From assembly GCA_905250115.1 (NCBI GenBank), contig CAJNOI010000082.1, forward strand, positions 143,789 to 207,788: a stretch of DNA of 64,000 nt, in the 5' to 3' direction. Of the stretch, positions 33,521-45,729 are shown piece by piece. The position numbers were made by a program, and so were the translations under genes. The notes below the pieces were generated by a model. The model searched no databases, was not told where the DNA came from, and was given only the letters and a program-made list of their open reading frames with translations. This stretch comes from Adineta steineri. Taxonomy: Eukaryota > Rotifera > Eurotatoria > Adinetida > Adinetidae. Each line of letters opens with the position of its first letter. The first letter of the stretch is position 1.

Positions 33521-34186
33521 TTATTCACCACCCATACAACAACCCAAAAGGCAACATGCAAGAACAGCCAAACAGCAGTCGCAACCACCAAAATCACCAC
33601 CACCACAATCACATCCACTGCAGTCACAACAGTCGCCATCACATCCATTGCAGTCACAGCAATCGCAATCACATTCACAGCAGTCGCAACTATCGCTATT
33701 ACAACAGGCTTCACATTCGCAGCAGCCATCTTCATCTGAATTTAACATATTGGAACCGACACCAGTAGAACAGCAACAAACGCCGTCTGATGATATTTGG
33801 TAGGACGGATCAGAACGGCTATATTTTGATGATCGATGTTGACGTTTGTTTTCTAGTCGCCTATTTTTCTCTTTTATTATCATTTTATTAGTAGAATATT
33901 CATTAAATGCTGTAAAGTAATGATCTTCATTTACGTGCGGTTGATTATTATGCGGAATAATTAAGGATTGTTGTTGTTGTAGTGCTATTTCGTATGAATG
34001 TCGTCTTCCTCGTGCAGCTTTTAAATCAATGACAATCGGACGAAACGTCGAATCAGCATTCAATTGCTCATAATTATTTCCATGTAAATGATGAGTTTTT
34101 GGTGTAGTAGTCAAATCAGTAAAATAGAGTGAAGTATTAGAAAAATCACGCGGTTGTTCAAGTTTATATCTGCGTTGTTGTGCCAT
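33521..34186 (-). CDS. cysteine-rich-tail protein, paralogue 1
   Basis: 221 residues, single exon. The N-terminal two thirds are polar and conserved among three tandem paralogues (QPRDFSN, an ADSTFRPIVIDLKAA block, an NQPHVNEDHYFTAFNEYS block, then a basic KEKNRRLENKRQHRSSK). The tail from about 133 on is dominated by Cys, Asp and Gly in a CDCxxCDC pattern, ending in a hydrophobic CCLAVLACCLLGCC segment. This ending resembles cysteine-rich membrane modules of the CYSTM kind or a heavily palmitoylated anchor. Metal binding by the Cys/Asp tract is another option. I do not recognise the family. The antisense strand is also open, because the tail is coded by simple repeats. Confidence 0.6.
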   Translation of the reverse strand: MAQQRRYKLEQPRDFSNTSLYFTDLTTTPKTHHLHGNNYEQLNADSTFRPIVIDLKAARGRRHSYEIALQQQQSLIIPHNNQPHVNEDHYFTAFNEYSTNKMIIKEKNRRLENKRQHRSSKYSRSDPSYQISSDGVCCCSTGVGSNMLNSDEDGCCECEACCNSDSCDCCECDCDCCDCNGCDGDCCDCSGCDCGGGDFGGCDCCLAVLACCLLGCCMGGE

Positions 34187-35401
34187 ATGTTGTTTTTCAA
34201 AATGTAATTACACACATTTATTTTTCATAGAATAATTTTATAGGTGAAATTTAACGTTGCATTATCAATATGAGTAATAGGAAAATGCCTGTGCAATACT
34301 ATCGTTAATATCCATTAAATGACGCCATTTAAATAAAAACAACAGCATACAAAATGTTTTTCGATTTTTCTTCTTCCGTGAATTTACCTTTTAGATTTAT
34401 TTTATTACTTATGACAAATAGTAATGTTTTGTCTGCCCTTCTAAATATTTAATGTACACTAAAATCTGACTAATGTCTTATAACATTCATTTATTTGTAC
34501 AGGTATGAATTTATGGTATTTCAATATATACTCAATTACATTCTATTCATTGCATTTAATTTTTCAAGAAAACTAAGTATATTTCCTTCACGTCATAGAA
34601 AATAATATACAGTATCAGATTGAAGGAAGTCTATGTATTGAATACTTTGATCTTCGATTAACTAATTACAAATTCTCGGAGTATCTTACAAACAATTATT
34701 ATATATAATAAAGAATAAAAACAAAATACTGAACATGAAATTAAATAAATAAAAGTGGATAATTCTATAGTTTTATTTTACTAATATATCATACTTGATA
34801 GAACAGGATTTTATTCCAGGAAAAAAAAGAAGCATGTTCCATTTATAAATTCCTTGTTTTCATTTCCATTTGAAATAATTATTAAATGATCGTTTACAAA
34901 GACATATAACCAAATATTTTACAGTTATTTTTTCATCAACTTAATTATTTGAATATTTTAACTCTTTCATAGAATTTTGATAATATTATCTAGTACTATA
35001 AGACACAATATTAATTCATGACGTGAACATAGAGTATTTCTTTCACAGTGCTTTATATAATACAAATCAGTTCCTTTTTTTTAGGAAGATGACTTCGTCG
35101 GTTTATTCAAGCATTTGTAATCATTTTTAGAAACTTGTGTTCACTAGCATTTACCTTTATTCGTGTTTTGAATAGACCTTCATTTTTCGATGAGTGAGTT
35201 TTTCAAAGAAACTGAATTTTTTTCAAAAATCGTATAAGTTAAGTTCTTCTAGTTTTTCTATTATCGTTAATGTATTTATAATAATCATGAGATTAACTCA
35301 TAAAAAAAGACGCCTAACTAGCACACATAGAACAATCGAAAAGGCAACTTTCAAGAACAGCTCAACAGCAGTTGCAACTACCACAATCACAGCTACCGCA
35401 G
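34187..35401. other. flanks of the tandem cysteine-rich genes
   Basis: No gene. 34187-34700 (upstream side of paralogue 1) is homologous to 36011-36180 plus 37300-37700 and to 38709-39200; 35070-35401 repeats the 3' flank. Confidence 0.5.
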
Positions 35402-36010
35402 TCAGCAATCGACCTCACATCCATCGCAGTCGCAACTAAGGCTATCACAACAGTTTCCACATTCGCCGCAACCATCTTCATGTAAATTTGACGTATTGGG
35501 ACTGAAATCAATAACATAGGAACCATCGTCATCTGAATTTGATGTACTGGAACCGGAATCAGTAGTACAGCAACAGCAACCAACGTCGCCTGATGATGTT
35601 TGACTGGATCGATCCGAACGGCTAGATTTTGATGATCGATGAGAGCGATAACACTTTGATGATTGATGTTGACTCTTGTTTTCTAGTCGCCTATTTTTCT
35701 CTTTTATTATCATTTCATTAGTAGAATATTCATTAAATTTTGGGAAATAATGATTTTCATTTATGCGCGGTTGATTAATACGCGGAATAATTAAGGGTTG
35801 TTGTTGTGCTATTTTGTATGATTGTCGTCTTTCCCGTGCAGCTTTTAAATCAATGGTCACTTGACGAAAAGTTGAATTAGCATTCAATTGGTCATGGTTA
35901 TTCCTAGAGATATAATGGATTTTCGGTGTAGTAGTCAAATGATCACCATTGAATGGATTATTAGAATAATAACGCGGTTGTTCAAGTTTATATCTAGGTT
36001 GTCGTGCCAT
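35402..36010 (-). CDS. cysteine-rich-tail protein, paralogue 2 (tail shortened)
   Basis: 202 residues, collinear with its neighbours through the N-terminal and basic blocks, with an extra RSSKSSRSDRSS-type stretch near 130-140. The reading frame closes in the first part of the cysteine tract (ending CDGCEVDC). The DNA just downstream still encodes the pattern CGSCDCGSCNCC in another frame, so a frame change has removed the hydrophobic end. It may be on its way to a pseudogene, or it may be a soluble version. Confidence 0.5.
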   Translation of the reverse strand: MARQPRYKLEQPRYYSNNPFNGDHLTTTPKIHYISRNNHDQLNANSTFRQVTIDLKAARERRQSYKIAQQQPLIIPRINQPRINENHYFPKFNEYSTNEMIIKEKNRRLENKSQHQSSKCYRSHRSSKSSRSDRSSQTSSGDVGCCCCTTDSGSSTSNSDDDGSYVIDFSPNTSNLHEDGCGECGNCCDSLSCDCDGCEVDC

Positions 36011-36239
36011 ATGTTGTTATTCAAAATATAGTTACACACAACTGTTTTCAAAGAATAATTTTATAGGTAACGTTTGACGATGAGTTATGAATATGCGTAA
36101 TAGAAAAATGCTTGTGCGATACTGTCTTTAATACCTATTACATCACGCCATTTAAATAAAAACAACAGCATACAAAATATTTCGTCCGTTCTCAGAAGAG
36201 ACACAATTTTTGTTATATAAATAATCTCTGAAAAATAGC

Positions 36240-37310
36240 AAATAAAACTACCTATAAGACTTCTGCTCCTTAGCTATCCAATCTTCAACACTATTTAATA
36301 TATCTTCTTAGCTATTTAAAGGCTTCTCAACTATTTATTTATTATGATTTTATTTTCTTGATGAGCTATTTACTGCGCAGCATTATTTAAATATATACAA
36401 NNNNNNNNNNTTTCTTGATGAGCTATTTACTGCGCAGCATTATTTAAATATATACAAAACTATTTCGTATATTTTTGTAGCTATTTGAAGGCTTCTCAGC
36501 TATTTATTTATTATGATTTTATTTTCTTCTTGAGCTGTTTAATGTCCAGCACTATTTGAAAGTATACAGCAGTTTTTAAAATACTTGCATATAGCTATTT
36601 AAATCGCCAGCATTACTTAAACTTGTCTTGCGCTGTTGAAAAAAATATTCGTAGCTATTTAAATCATTGTTGATTGTAAATAAAAATCCAAAATACATAT
36701 ATCTTGCTGATTTAATATAGTATATTACTAATACTTGTCCCAAATGGATCATTCTCAAAACAAATACTTTTTTATATATCATTCTTTTATAAACATCTCA
36801 TAGCTGGTTAGATATTTTTCATGTATTTATTTACATATAATACATATATATGTATATTTACGAGCAGCTATTTAAAAAAAACTTAGCTATTTATCTAAAG
36901 TTACTAATCTTCTTTCGAGCAGAAGATTGCCAAAAAAACTGAAATATTTATTTCATTCGTAACAAAACTTAATTTTTTAATGTATCATTTTATGAGCTGT
37001 TCAAAACCAGGGTTATCAAAAAAATATCATAACAATTCAACTTGTTTGATAAATAATCGCCGAAAAAGAAATTTATAGATTTTTGTTAGTCAGCTACATA
37101 ATAAATAAACAGACCAAAACTTTTATAGAAAAACAGTCAGCTAGTTAAATAATTTAATAATTGTCCACACTTCTTTAAATAGCTATCAATATTTTAAATA
37201 GCTATGTTAATGCTTTAATAGTACTAGGTTTTACATAGCTACTTGAATCAATTAGCTATAAAGCTTTAAACAACCATGCGGTTTAGTTAAAAATTATCTC
37301 ATTTGAGAAG
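36240..37310. repeat. region rich in AGCTATTTAAA words
   Basis: The word GCTATTT(AAA), in both orientations, occurs more than twenty times over about 1 kb, together with a longer unit (GGCTTCTCARCTATTTATTTATTATG, given at 36325 and 36487). It lies exactly between the upstream flank of paralogue 2 and its continuation at about 37310, so it looks like an insertion into the tandem array. No open frame of coding character. Confidence 0.5.
36401..36410. other. assembly gap of 10 N inside a 47-bp duplication
   Basis: The 47 bases before the gap (36354-36400) are repeated exactly after it (36411-36457). This is what two overlapping contig ends look like when they were not merged. Confidence 0.85.
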
Positions 37311-38018
37311 CGACGAAATATTTTTCGATTTCTTTTCTTCCGAGAATTTACCTTTGAGATTTATTTTGTTACTCATGACAAATATCAGACAATGGATTAT
37401 AAGTATGAATATTAATCTTTCGTCTAAACTTTTAAATATTTAATGCAGAATAAATTCTGAGTAATGTCTTATAACACTCATTTATCTACACAAGTATGCA
37501 TTTATGGTATTTTATTATATATTCAATCACGTTCTATTCATTGCATTTCATTTTTCATGAGAATTAAACAGTCAAAAGTATACAACTTATGTATATTTGC
37601 TTCATGTCATAGAAAAAATACAATATAAGATTGAAGACAGTGTATGTAATGAATATTTTGATATTCGATCAACCAATTGGAAAATCTTGGAGTATCTTAC
37701 AAAAGATTATGATATTATATAGTCGTATATAATATAAAGCATAACATTTTTCGTATATATCGTGATTCAATAATGTCTACAAATAAACATATATGTTCAT
37801 ATAAATGAGAAGACGACTTTATTCAAATATTTGTCATTACTTTCAGAAACTGATGCTCACTAGCATTTATCGTTATTCGTGTTTTGAATAGACCTCCATT
37901 TTTACGAGTGAGATTTTCAAAGAAAGTGGATTTTGTTGACTCGTACAAACTCGTAGTTTTACTATTATCATTGATAGTTTTTATGATAATTATGAGATTA
38001 ACTTATAAAAAAGGATGC

Positions 38019-38708
38019 CTAATTATCACACGCAGTAAAACACAAAAGGCAACATACAAGAATAGACACACACCCTTCACAAGCATCACCATCACAGCTA
38101 CCGCAATCACAACCACCACAATTACAGCTACCGCAATCGCAATCACATCCACTGCAGTCGCAACTATCGGCAGTACAACAATCTCCGCATTCACAGCAAC
38201 TGTCTTCATCTGAATTTGACGTACTGGAACCTATATCAGTACAACAGCAACAGCAACAAATGTCGTCTGATGATGTTGTTGGAGTGACTCGCCGAGGACG
38301 GCGATAGTTTGATGATCGATGTTGACGTTGACGTTTGTTTTCTAATCGCCTACGTCTCTCGTTTATTATCATTGCATTAGTAGAATCTTTATTAAATGCT
38401 GTGAAATAAGGATCTTCATTTACGTGCGGTTGATTAATATGCGGAATAACTATGGGTTGTTGTTGTGCATTTTGGTATAAATGTCCTTCGTTCCAAGCAG
38501 CATTCAAATCAATGATCATTGGACGAAAAGTTGAATTAGCATTCAGTTGCTCATGATTATTGTCATACAAATAATGATTATTCGATGTAGTATTCACACC
38601 AGTAATAAAGAATAAATCATTAGAAAAATCACGCGGTTGTTCAAGATTGTATCTGAGTTGTTGATCCATATGTTGTTTTTCAAAATGTAATTGCACATGT
38701 ATTTTCAT
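38019..38708 (-). CDS. cysteine-rich-tail protein, paralogue 3
   Basis: 229 residues from the first Met; the Met at codon 15 (MDQQLRYNLEQPRDFSN) matches the starts of the other two paralogues (MAQQRRY, MARQPRY) and is probably the real start (38666). The same N-terminal, basic and cysteine-rich regions are present; the tail ends CVSILVCCLLCFTACDN, again hydrophobic. It is complete by comparison with paralogue 1. Confidence 0.6.
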   Translation of the reverse strand: MKIHVQLHFEKQHMDQQLRYNLEQPRDFSNDLFFITGVNTTSNNHYLYDNNHEQLNANSTFRPMIIDLNAAWNEGHLYQNAQQQPIVIPHINQPHVNEDPYFTAFNKDSTNAMIINERRRRLENKRQRQHRSSNYRRPRRVTPTTSSDDICCCCCCTDIGSSTSNSDEDSCCECGDCCTADSCDCSGCDCDCGSCNCGGCDCGSCDGDACEGCVSILVCCLLCFTACDN

Positions 38709-39199
38709 AGAATAGTTTTATAGGTAAAATGTAACGCTGAGTTATGAATATGCGTAATAGGAAAATATTTGTGCAATACTGTCGTTAATATCCATTAAAT
38801 GACGCCATTTAAATAATAACGACAGCATACGAAATGTTTTTCGATTTCTCTTCTTCCGTAAATTTCCCTCTTACGTTTATTTTATTACTCATGACAAATA
38901 GTAATGTTTCGTCTTGCCTTCTAAATATCTAGTACACAATAAATTCTGACTAGCGTCTTATAACACTCATTTATCTATACAAGTATGGATTTATGATATT
39001 TTATTATATACACAATCACGTTCTATTCATTGCATTTGATTTTTCAAGAAAATTAAGTATATTTCCTTCACGTCATAGACAAAAATACAGTATCAGATTG
39101 AAGGAAGTGTATGTAATGAATATTTTGTTATTCGATCAATCAATCGCAAACTCTTGGCGTATCTTACAAAAAGTTATTATCCACAATAAAGAATAACAT

Positions 39200-42057
39200 T
39201 TTTCGTATATATCATCATCCTTTTTTTTTTGATGATATGATATATAAAAGAACACTAGTTAACGTATTCTGTTGTTATACAGGATGTTTGCATATATACT
39301 TATTGCATAAAAGTATGATTAGTCGATTTTCTATTACAAAAAGAAATAAAAATCAATGAAGTTCCTAAGCGAGACATGTCATATATTTTTCACATCATTC
39401 ATTTTCTGATTATCATTTTATTGTCTAGTTTAACATGTCTTTACTAATGGTTAAATATATGTTCTTAAATCTACTGGTAACTAAACACACATAATATAAA
39501 AAATAAATAATTTTAAATATATGAATTGAGAAAAACATGTCATATTCGATATATTGAAGGATAGAATTATGTCAATAAGTTCCATCCTATACAATTAGCT
39601 CGAGGACGTAACACTTCTTCAGCCCCCTTGTTTTCGAAATTTACCTCGAAAAATATGTCATATTCATATTACATCCCTTAATTAACTTGATGATTTTATA
39701 GTTCAAAATCTTCAATAAAACTATATTCAACGTATTAATTTATAATATTTATTTTTTTCCTCATAAATAGTATACATATTCTTAATTTCACTATATTTAC
39801 TTTAATAATTGGTAATAAATAATAACCTTGCTTTATATTCATTTGAATGTCCTTATAATTCATCAATTCAGATAAATTGACTTTGTATATTATTTAATAT
39901 AAACGATCAAGGTAAAATATATTTTCCGAGGTTAATGAACTAATTTCAAATCTAAGTATAAAGTTCAATGATAAAATATATATGTTTATAACACATTTTT
40001 AAATTTTTCTTATATAACGATTTTGGTTTATTTTCTCGTTAATTAACTTAATATGTATACTACTATTTTAAGTGCAATAGCTTGTTAAAAAACTGTCATA
40101 TGTCTAATCAGAAGGAAGAAAACATCTTAATTGTATTTCATGTGTATAATATACAAGAAAAATAGTTCTTGCTTACAAAAAGAAAAATATTCAATTAGAT
40201 AAATTTAAGAAGTGTCCTATAAACAAGGCTATTTTTTTGTTCTTTCTTTCATTGATAAAAGACAGATAGGTTATTTTATCTTATTACACATCATTGATGA
40301 TAGCGTATCAAACAAAAACATTGGAATGAAAACTGTTCGCTAGCCATATATGATTATTTAGGAAATTTGCATTATGTCAATGACTCTTAATGTGTATATA
40401 TATAGTTTGACGTTGTCATGTTGACAGATGAAATTGTCGCCAAGCAGATATCTATTTTTAGATTATACATGTGTACAAAAGATTTTCTTCAATGTAACTA
40501 AAATCTATAATATTTAATTGAGAATATCGTTTAATATCGAAATTTTCATTATCTACTTGTATATAAGTTTACTCTTATGAATTTTATTAAATATCATTGA
40601 TAAATTTTGAGTCATACTTGTCACTCTAAATATTTTTCCTTAATAAAAAAAATTGATCGTAATCACAGTAGACAAATTCGATATAAATTATTATGGACAT
40701 CTTTTTTTTTTTCTTCAATTGTACAATATGAATAATTTTTTTCCTCTTATCAATTGATTTTGCCTTCCGGACAATTCTCTCTTGTCTTCGAATTAAGAAA
40801 AAACATGTAGAATCAAATTAATATGAATTAATTTAATTAAATAATTTGTAAAGTTTTTTTTTTGTTTTTATTGAAACAAAAAAAACTAATTGTTTAGATA
40901 ATTATTAAATAGTATCAATAGAAGGAAAAATATCTAAAGAAAATCAATGTTAGATATTCTAATAAATAAATAAATAAACTAAACACAATCGATAATATAT
41001 TGTCTTATTGGTGAAGAGAGACGACGTCATCAAGATTTTTTTTTGTGTCTCTTCTGTCAAGAACACAAAGCAAATGACCTTGTTTTAATACAAATCTAAC
41101 TGTCATTTCTTATCAATTGTATGTTCTTTATTTAAGATTGTATTGATGTATATATATATTCTTTGATAGAAAATGAATAAGAAAATCTCGTTTTTTTTCC
41201 GAGTTAATGAACTGATTGTAGATTTGTAGAAAAGATTGAATGATGTTGAAGAAGTAAATAATGTATTTGTCTAAGGCGTTGTCGAAATGATTAGATAATA
41301 GTATGGAAATGAACGAGACATCCTATTTGTTCTTCTTTTTCTGTCTGCCTCTCTCTCTCTCTCTTCTATCCTTAAACGTAATTAACAATCATTGCTTGAT
41401 AGTTACATCATCAATCGAAGAAAAGAAACAGTTGTCAAAACGACTGACTGAGTGGAGATGTCAACCAAATAAAGAACAATGAGAGAGAGAGAGGAAGAGG
41501 GAGAGAGAAAGAAAAACGCTTTGCGTTTTAGATACCAAAAAAGAACATCATTGATCGAATCGTCTTCCAACTGTCAAAGTAATGAGGTCTATTTCCGTTA
41601 TACACGGATGTCGAAACAATTAATATATACTATTGTACTCTATTTGATTGTTGTTTCATATTATTATTTTTCCAAGTGACGTATATATATAGTCTGTCAC
41701 TATCTTTCTCTGAGGAATAGCACGTAGGTACGATGGCACCTGTCTTTTCTTCCAAATAACCTATTGTTATGTTCTTATAGACTCTTATCTAGATCTTATT
41801 TTTTTTCAACTATATATATCTATACGTTGTTTTCCTTCGATGAAGGAAACGTGTAAACGGACTCTTACCCTTTCTCATGACAAAAAAAAAAATAACTCGT
41901 TATATAGACAATTGTAAAGTCTTAGAAGAAGAAGAAAGAATAAATGATGAATGCGAATGCTTTTGTTCTATCGTTAACAATCTCTTCTATTCCCAATTTA
42001 TATATATACCTGAAATATTTTATTATTATTTTTCTTTTACCTATTAGATTCTAGACA
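39200..42057. other. long intergenic stretch, no gene seen
   Basis: Very AT-rich. A CT-repeat (TCTCTCTCTCTCTC) sits near 41350 and an AG-rich block near 41480. It probably contains the promoter of the GPCR gene; no motif can be named. Confidence 0.4.
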
Positions 42058-43659
42058 ATGAACAGTAGTTTACTTGGTAATGGTAATAGCGGTGGTGGCG
42101 GTGGTGGTGGTAGTAATACTCCACTTGTATTAAGTCTTCCACCAGTTCCTCAATTAGTTATATTAGGTATTATATTTGTCGCATCAGTTGCTCTCAATTG
42201 TATATCAATAATAAGTATTGTTGGTGCCCGAGCAATAACACCAATAAATCTATTAATTATAAATTTGGCTGTCAGTGATATTGTTTATTCATTGACCATT
42301 CCGATATTTGCCGTACATATTGTTATTCCATGGTGGCCATTTGGTCGTGTTGGTTGTCAATTGGCTATTGCTATTGATATTATTGCTATGATCGTAAGTT
42401 TTTTATTTGTAGAAAAATGAATTCATTTATCAATATAATATCTCGGTGATAACATCACATATGTCCTTTAAGTAAACATAAGCTTATATCTGATCGTCTA
42501 TTAATAGTACAGATTTATCTAATAGATAAACATTATTAGTTTTATTTCGAAATTTCGAGAAAAAAAAACAACATGTTTAATCTTATTTCTATAAGTTATT
42601 CATAGTTTATTAATTTAATTATTTATCGAGACAATATGACTCATTTATAATTGCAATATAATCAAATAAAAATTTTGTCATAATTTTTTTTATTTGTAAA
42701 AATTAAATTAATGTCAAAGAGTAGAATGAAGAAGATTTATCTCGAGACAATTTTTATGAATAGAATAAGTTGTAAATTGCTAAGTTCTTAGTTGTTTAAA
42801 CAAAAAAAAAAATTTTTTGATTGTTTAATAATACTAAAAGCTAATGGAATTTGTCTAGGTTGGTGTTTATACAATAACAGCATTAAGTGTTGAACGGTAT
42901 ATGGATGTACGTGAAACATCACGACGTTATAATGATCAAGTTAAATCAGCATTAGTCTTAGGTTATATAGTTGTATTATGGATATTTGCAATATTATTTC
43001 CATTACCAATGTCTTCATCATTATTTGTTCATAATCGTTCTCGAGCTGCATTAGTGTCTGGTGTAAGCGAATGTAAATCACGTTGGACAGCTAATGAATT
43101 ATCACGTTATGTACAATTAAAATTTGCTTGTGCATTTTTACTTCCATCATTAATAACATGTACATTTTCATTTCGTTTAATATTATTTCTTCATCGTTGG
43201 TCAATGAGATCACGACGTTTATCATTATCACATCGTTCATTAAATACATATAAAAGACGTGCAACAACACTTGTTTTATTAATAATCATATTATTTTTTG
43301 TACTTTGGTCACCATTATGGATACTTCAACTTTATGATACATTTAATGAACGTGGACCAACACAATATATACAAATATTAAATTTTGTAACATTAGTTTT
43401 TGTTTATGCAAATGGTTTATTAAATCCATTACTTTATTTAATATTAACACAAAATTTTCGTGATTATATAAGAACAAATAAATGGTCAACATGGAAATCA
43501 CGACAACGTTCAAAAAATAATCAAACATTTTTTTATACAACAAAACCAATTATTATTAATGAAAATCAAATTCCTGAACAACAAACAAGTGGAATTTTAC
43601 ATAATGATGATGATCAACATGCTTTTGTACGAAATGAGCCAAGTTCAGCTGCTAATTAA
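42058..43659 (+). CDS. class A (rhodopsin-like) GPCR, probably a peptide receptor
   Basis: Two exons (42058-42393 and 42859-43659) join in phase 0 after IDIIAMI and give 378 residues. Visible hallmarks: glycine-rich extracellular N-terminus; TM1 with the conserved Asn (ALNCISI); TM2 NLAVSDIVYS; WPFG and Cys before TM3; SVERY in place of DRY; a basic third loop (RRLSLSHRSLNTYKRR); TM6 FVLWSPLW (CWxP with Leu for Cys); TM7 NGLLNPLLYLI followed by FRDY. This fits the neuropeptide-receptor branch (galanin, allatostatin, GPR139-like), without a specific ligand. It acts in the plasma membrane, coupling to G proteins. The intron in the middle of TM3 has good borders (GTAAGT, TTGTCTAG). Confidence 0.88.
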
Positions 43660-44567
43660 TCACAACAACAACAAAAAAACATTTTCTTTTTTTTGTTCAT
43701 CAAAAGTAAATAATAATGTCTCGGTGGAGTTTCATCTCAAAATAATTATACAAACATATTTCATTTTAAATAAACATAGAAAATCTTAAACAATATGTAA
43801 TTCGACTTCTTCACTTGATAATTCATTGATTAAAGTCTTGAGACTATTGATTGAAGTGAAATAATCAAAATTTAGTCTTAGTCTTTTCAAGATCAATCAA
43901 TAATAGTTGATTGCTTAAGAGTATTCCTCTTTTTGATTTTTAACTTACATAATAGTTCTTAGTGTCTTATGTAATTACAGACATCATTCAACCTTAACGA
44001 GTTATTGCATTGGTTTTTTTCTATAGGTTTCATCTTACAAGAATAAATAACTTTAGTCAAATTAATCACGTCAGTATAAATAGAATTATTCGAACTACAT
44101 TTAATTTTTTATATATAAAATTTTAATGATACAACAAATGTATATTATCAACTTGTAATAAACATGATGATTATATTATTAGCTAACTCATAAGTACCTA
44201 ATATGACATCTTTTAAATTACCACTACGCATTTTTTATTCTAATAATAGAGGTGTTTGTACTATAACTTGAATTTAGCATCGATAGAACGTCCTCATCGC
44301 CAAATTAATAACGTTAAAATATTAGGTGCTGTTGGCTTGCCTAGAGGGAAATATCTTAAAATTCGAATATCTTCCTCTAGGCAAGCTAATATTTTAAGCT
44401 TATTAGTTTGGTGATGAGCGCTTTTATTTGCTCTGAATATATTCCATCGTTTTAACTAATTTCAGTCTATTGCCTAATTAGTAAAAAGATTTGTTGACAT
44501 CGTGCATAAGAATATTATCATTTCAAAAAAAAATTTAATTGTTAGTTCTTAATTTTTAAATAAATAA
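43660..44567. other. spacer with one foldback
   Basis: No gene seen; contains the palindrome at 44293-44418. Confidence 0.4.
44293..44418. repeat. foldback (palindromic) element, about 126 bp
   Basis: Outer arms CTCATCGCCAAA / TTTGGTGATGAG, middle arms around TTAAAATATTAG / CTAATATTTTAA, and an inner perfect pair GCTTGCCTAGAGG / CCTCTAGGCAAGC. No clear target-site duplication. Probably a small MITE. Confidence 0.6.
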
Positions 44568-45724
44568 TTAAGTCTTTGTATTATTTAAAAAAGTATTAAA
44601 ATCTTCTTTGAGACATTGTAATACTTGATTTTGACATTCCGATTGAAAACTATGATGTCCAGGAAACATTCGAATACGGAATAAATCTTTTTTTTTTGTT
44701 AATTCTGTCCATCTAAATATCGAAATTATATTTTATCATTTTTATAAAAAAAATATTTTCTTCTACTTATTTAAAAATGGTTCAGTAATAAATTCTTCTT
44801 TTTCTCCTCCATAAGCAATAATTGGAACATCTATTGGAGTAGATGGAATTACTTCCGCACCAATCTAAAATAAGAATTTGAATTTGAATTTTTCATAATA
44901 GAAATGTAACTAACTTTTGAATCAGCTCTATACAAAGGTATTAACATTTCAATAAATGGTTTATAGTCATATATGTCTTTTGTACTAGGATCTAAATAAG
45001 AAGAATTTTTTGCATAAGAATAAAGTTTGTATTTCTTTAAGTTAAAAATAATTAAACCTGCTGTTCGTTTGAATTCTTGAACAAGTTCTTCATCCGTCAT
45101 GTTCGTAGTAGATGGATCAACATCTAAAAATAAGATATTTTATAAAAAATAAATCAACTTCTCCTTTTCTTTTAAACAAAATTCATTCAAACCTTGTAAA
45201 TGAGGTGGTCCTTGTGCCATTACAATAATTAATTTAATTAAATCTGCTTCATAGGATCTTGTTTCAATCATAAATCTAGCGAATGCAAAACAAATTCTAG
45301 CTCCAATACTAAAATCAAATATAAATATTAATAGAAAAAACAATCAAACTTCTATGTCTTAATAAAAATACCTGTGTCCAATAAAAATACATGGCTTTTT
45401 AATATATGGTAAAAGTTCTCGATATAATTGACCAAGATATTCTTTCATAGTTGATAAATAATTTTCACTCGATCGTTTTGCTCGTCCAGGATAAATTACT
45501 AATGAAAATTCGTATTCAGGAAAACTCCTATCCCAATCATTATAATATGAACCTTAGATTTAATAGAACAAAAAGAATTTGATATAACTAATTAAATATT
45601 TAATTTATATACCTGGAACACCGGCTCCTGGAAATATAAATACTTGATATTTAGCTGATGGACGTGAATGACAAATTTCAAACCAAGGATGAGTTTTAGT
45701 CGAAGAACTCGCCATTCGATTCAT
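44568..45724 (-). CDS. type II thioesterase (GrsT/OLAH-like alpha/beta hydrolase)
   Basis: Six exons with introns of 45-60 nt. Start ATG 45724 (MNRMASSSTKTHPWF). Conserved points of the family in order: FIFPGAGVPGSYYNDW, VIYPGRAKRSSE, nucleophile elbow GHSIGA (serine split by intron 2), a D-EL-type cap region (MTDEELVQEFKR), MLIPLYRADSK, IIAYGGEKEEFI and the catalytic histidine in FPGHHSF. These enzymes free stalled acyl chains from carrier proteins of fatty acid synthases, polyketide synthases or non-ribosomal peptide synthetases; vertebrate OLAH ends milk fatty-acid synthesis. No synthase is in the window. The family is mainly bacterial, so an old transfer that later gained introns is possible, but animal homologues exist. 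Confidence 0.8.
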
Positions 45725-45729
45725 TTCTA

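Noticed and set aside
33521-33740. Metallothionein call for the cysteine tail
   Set aside because: The Cys spacing with Asp and the hydrophobic end do not follow a metallothionein pattern; metal binding is left only as a possibility.
33482-33768. Thr/Ala-rich, His/Asn-rich and Val/Ala-rich frames antisense or out of frame to the cysteine-rich gene
   Set aside because: Shadows of the simple-repeat coding tail; the minus-strand frame is conserved across three paralogues, these are not.
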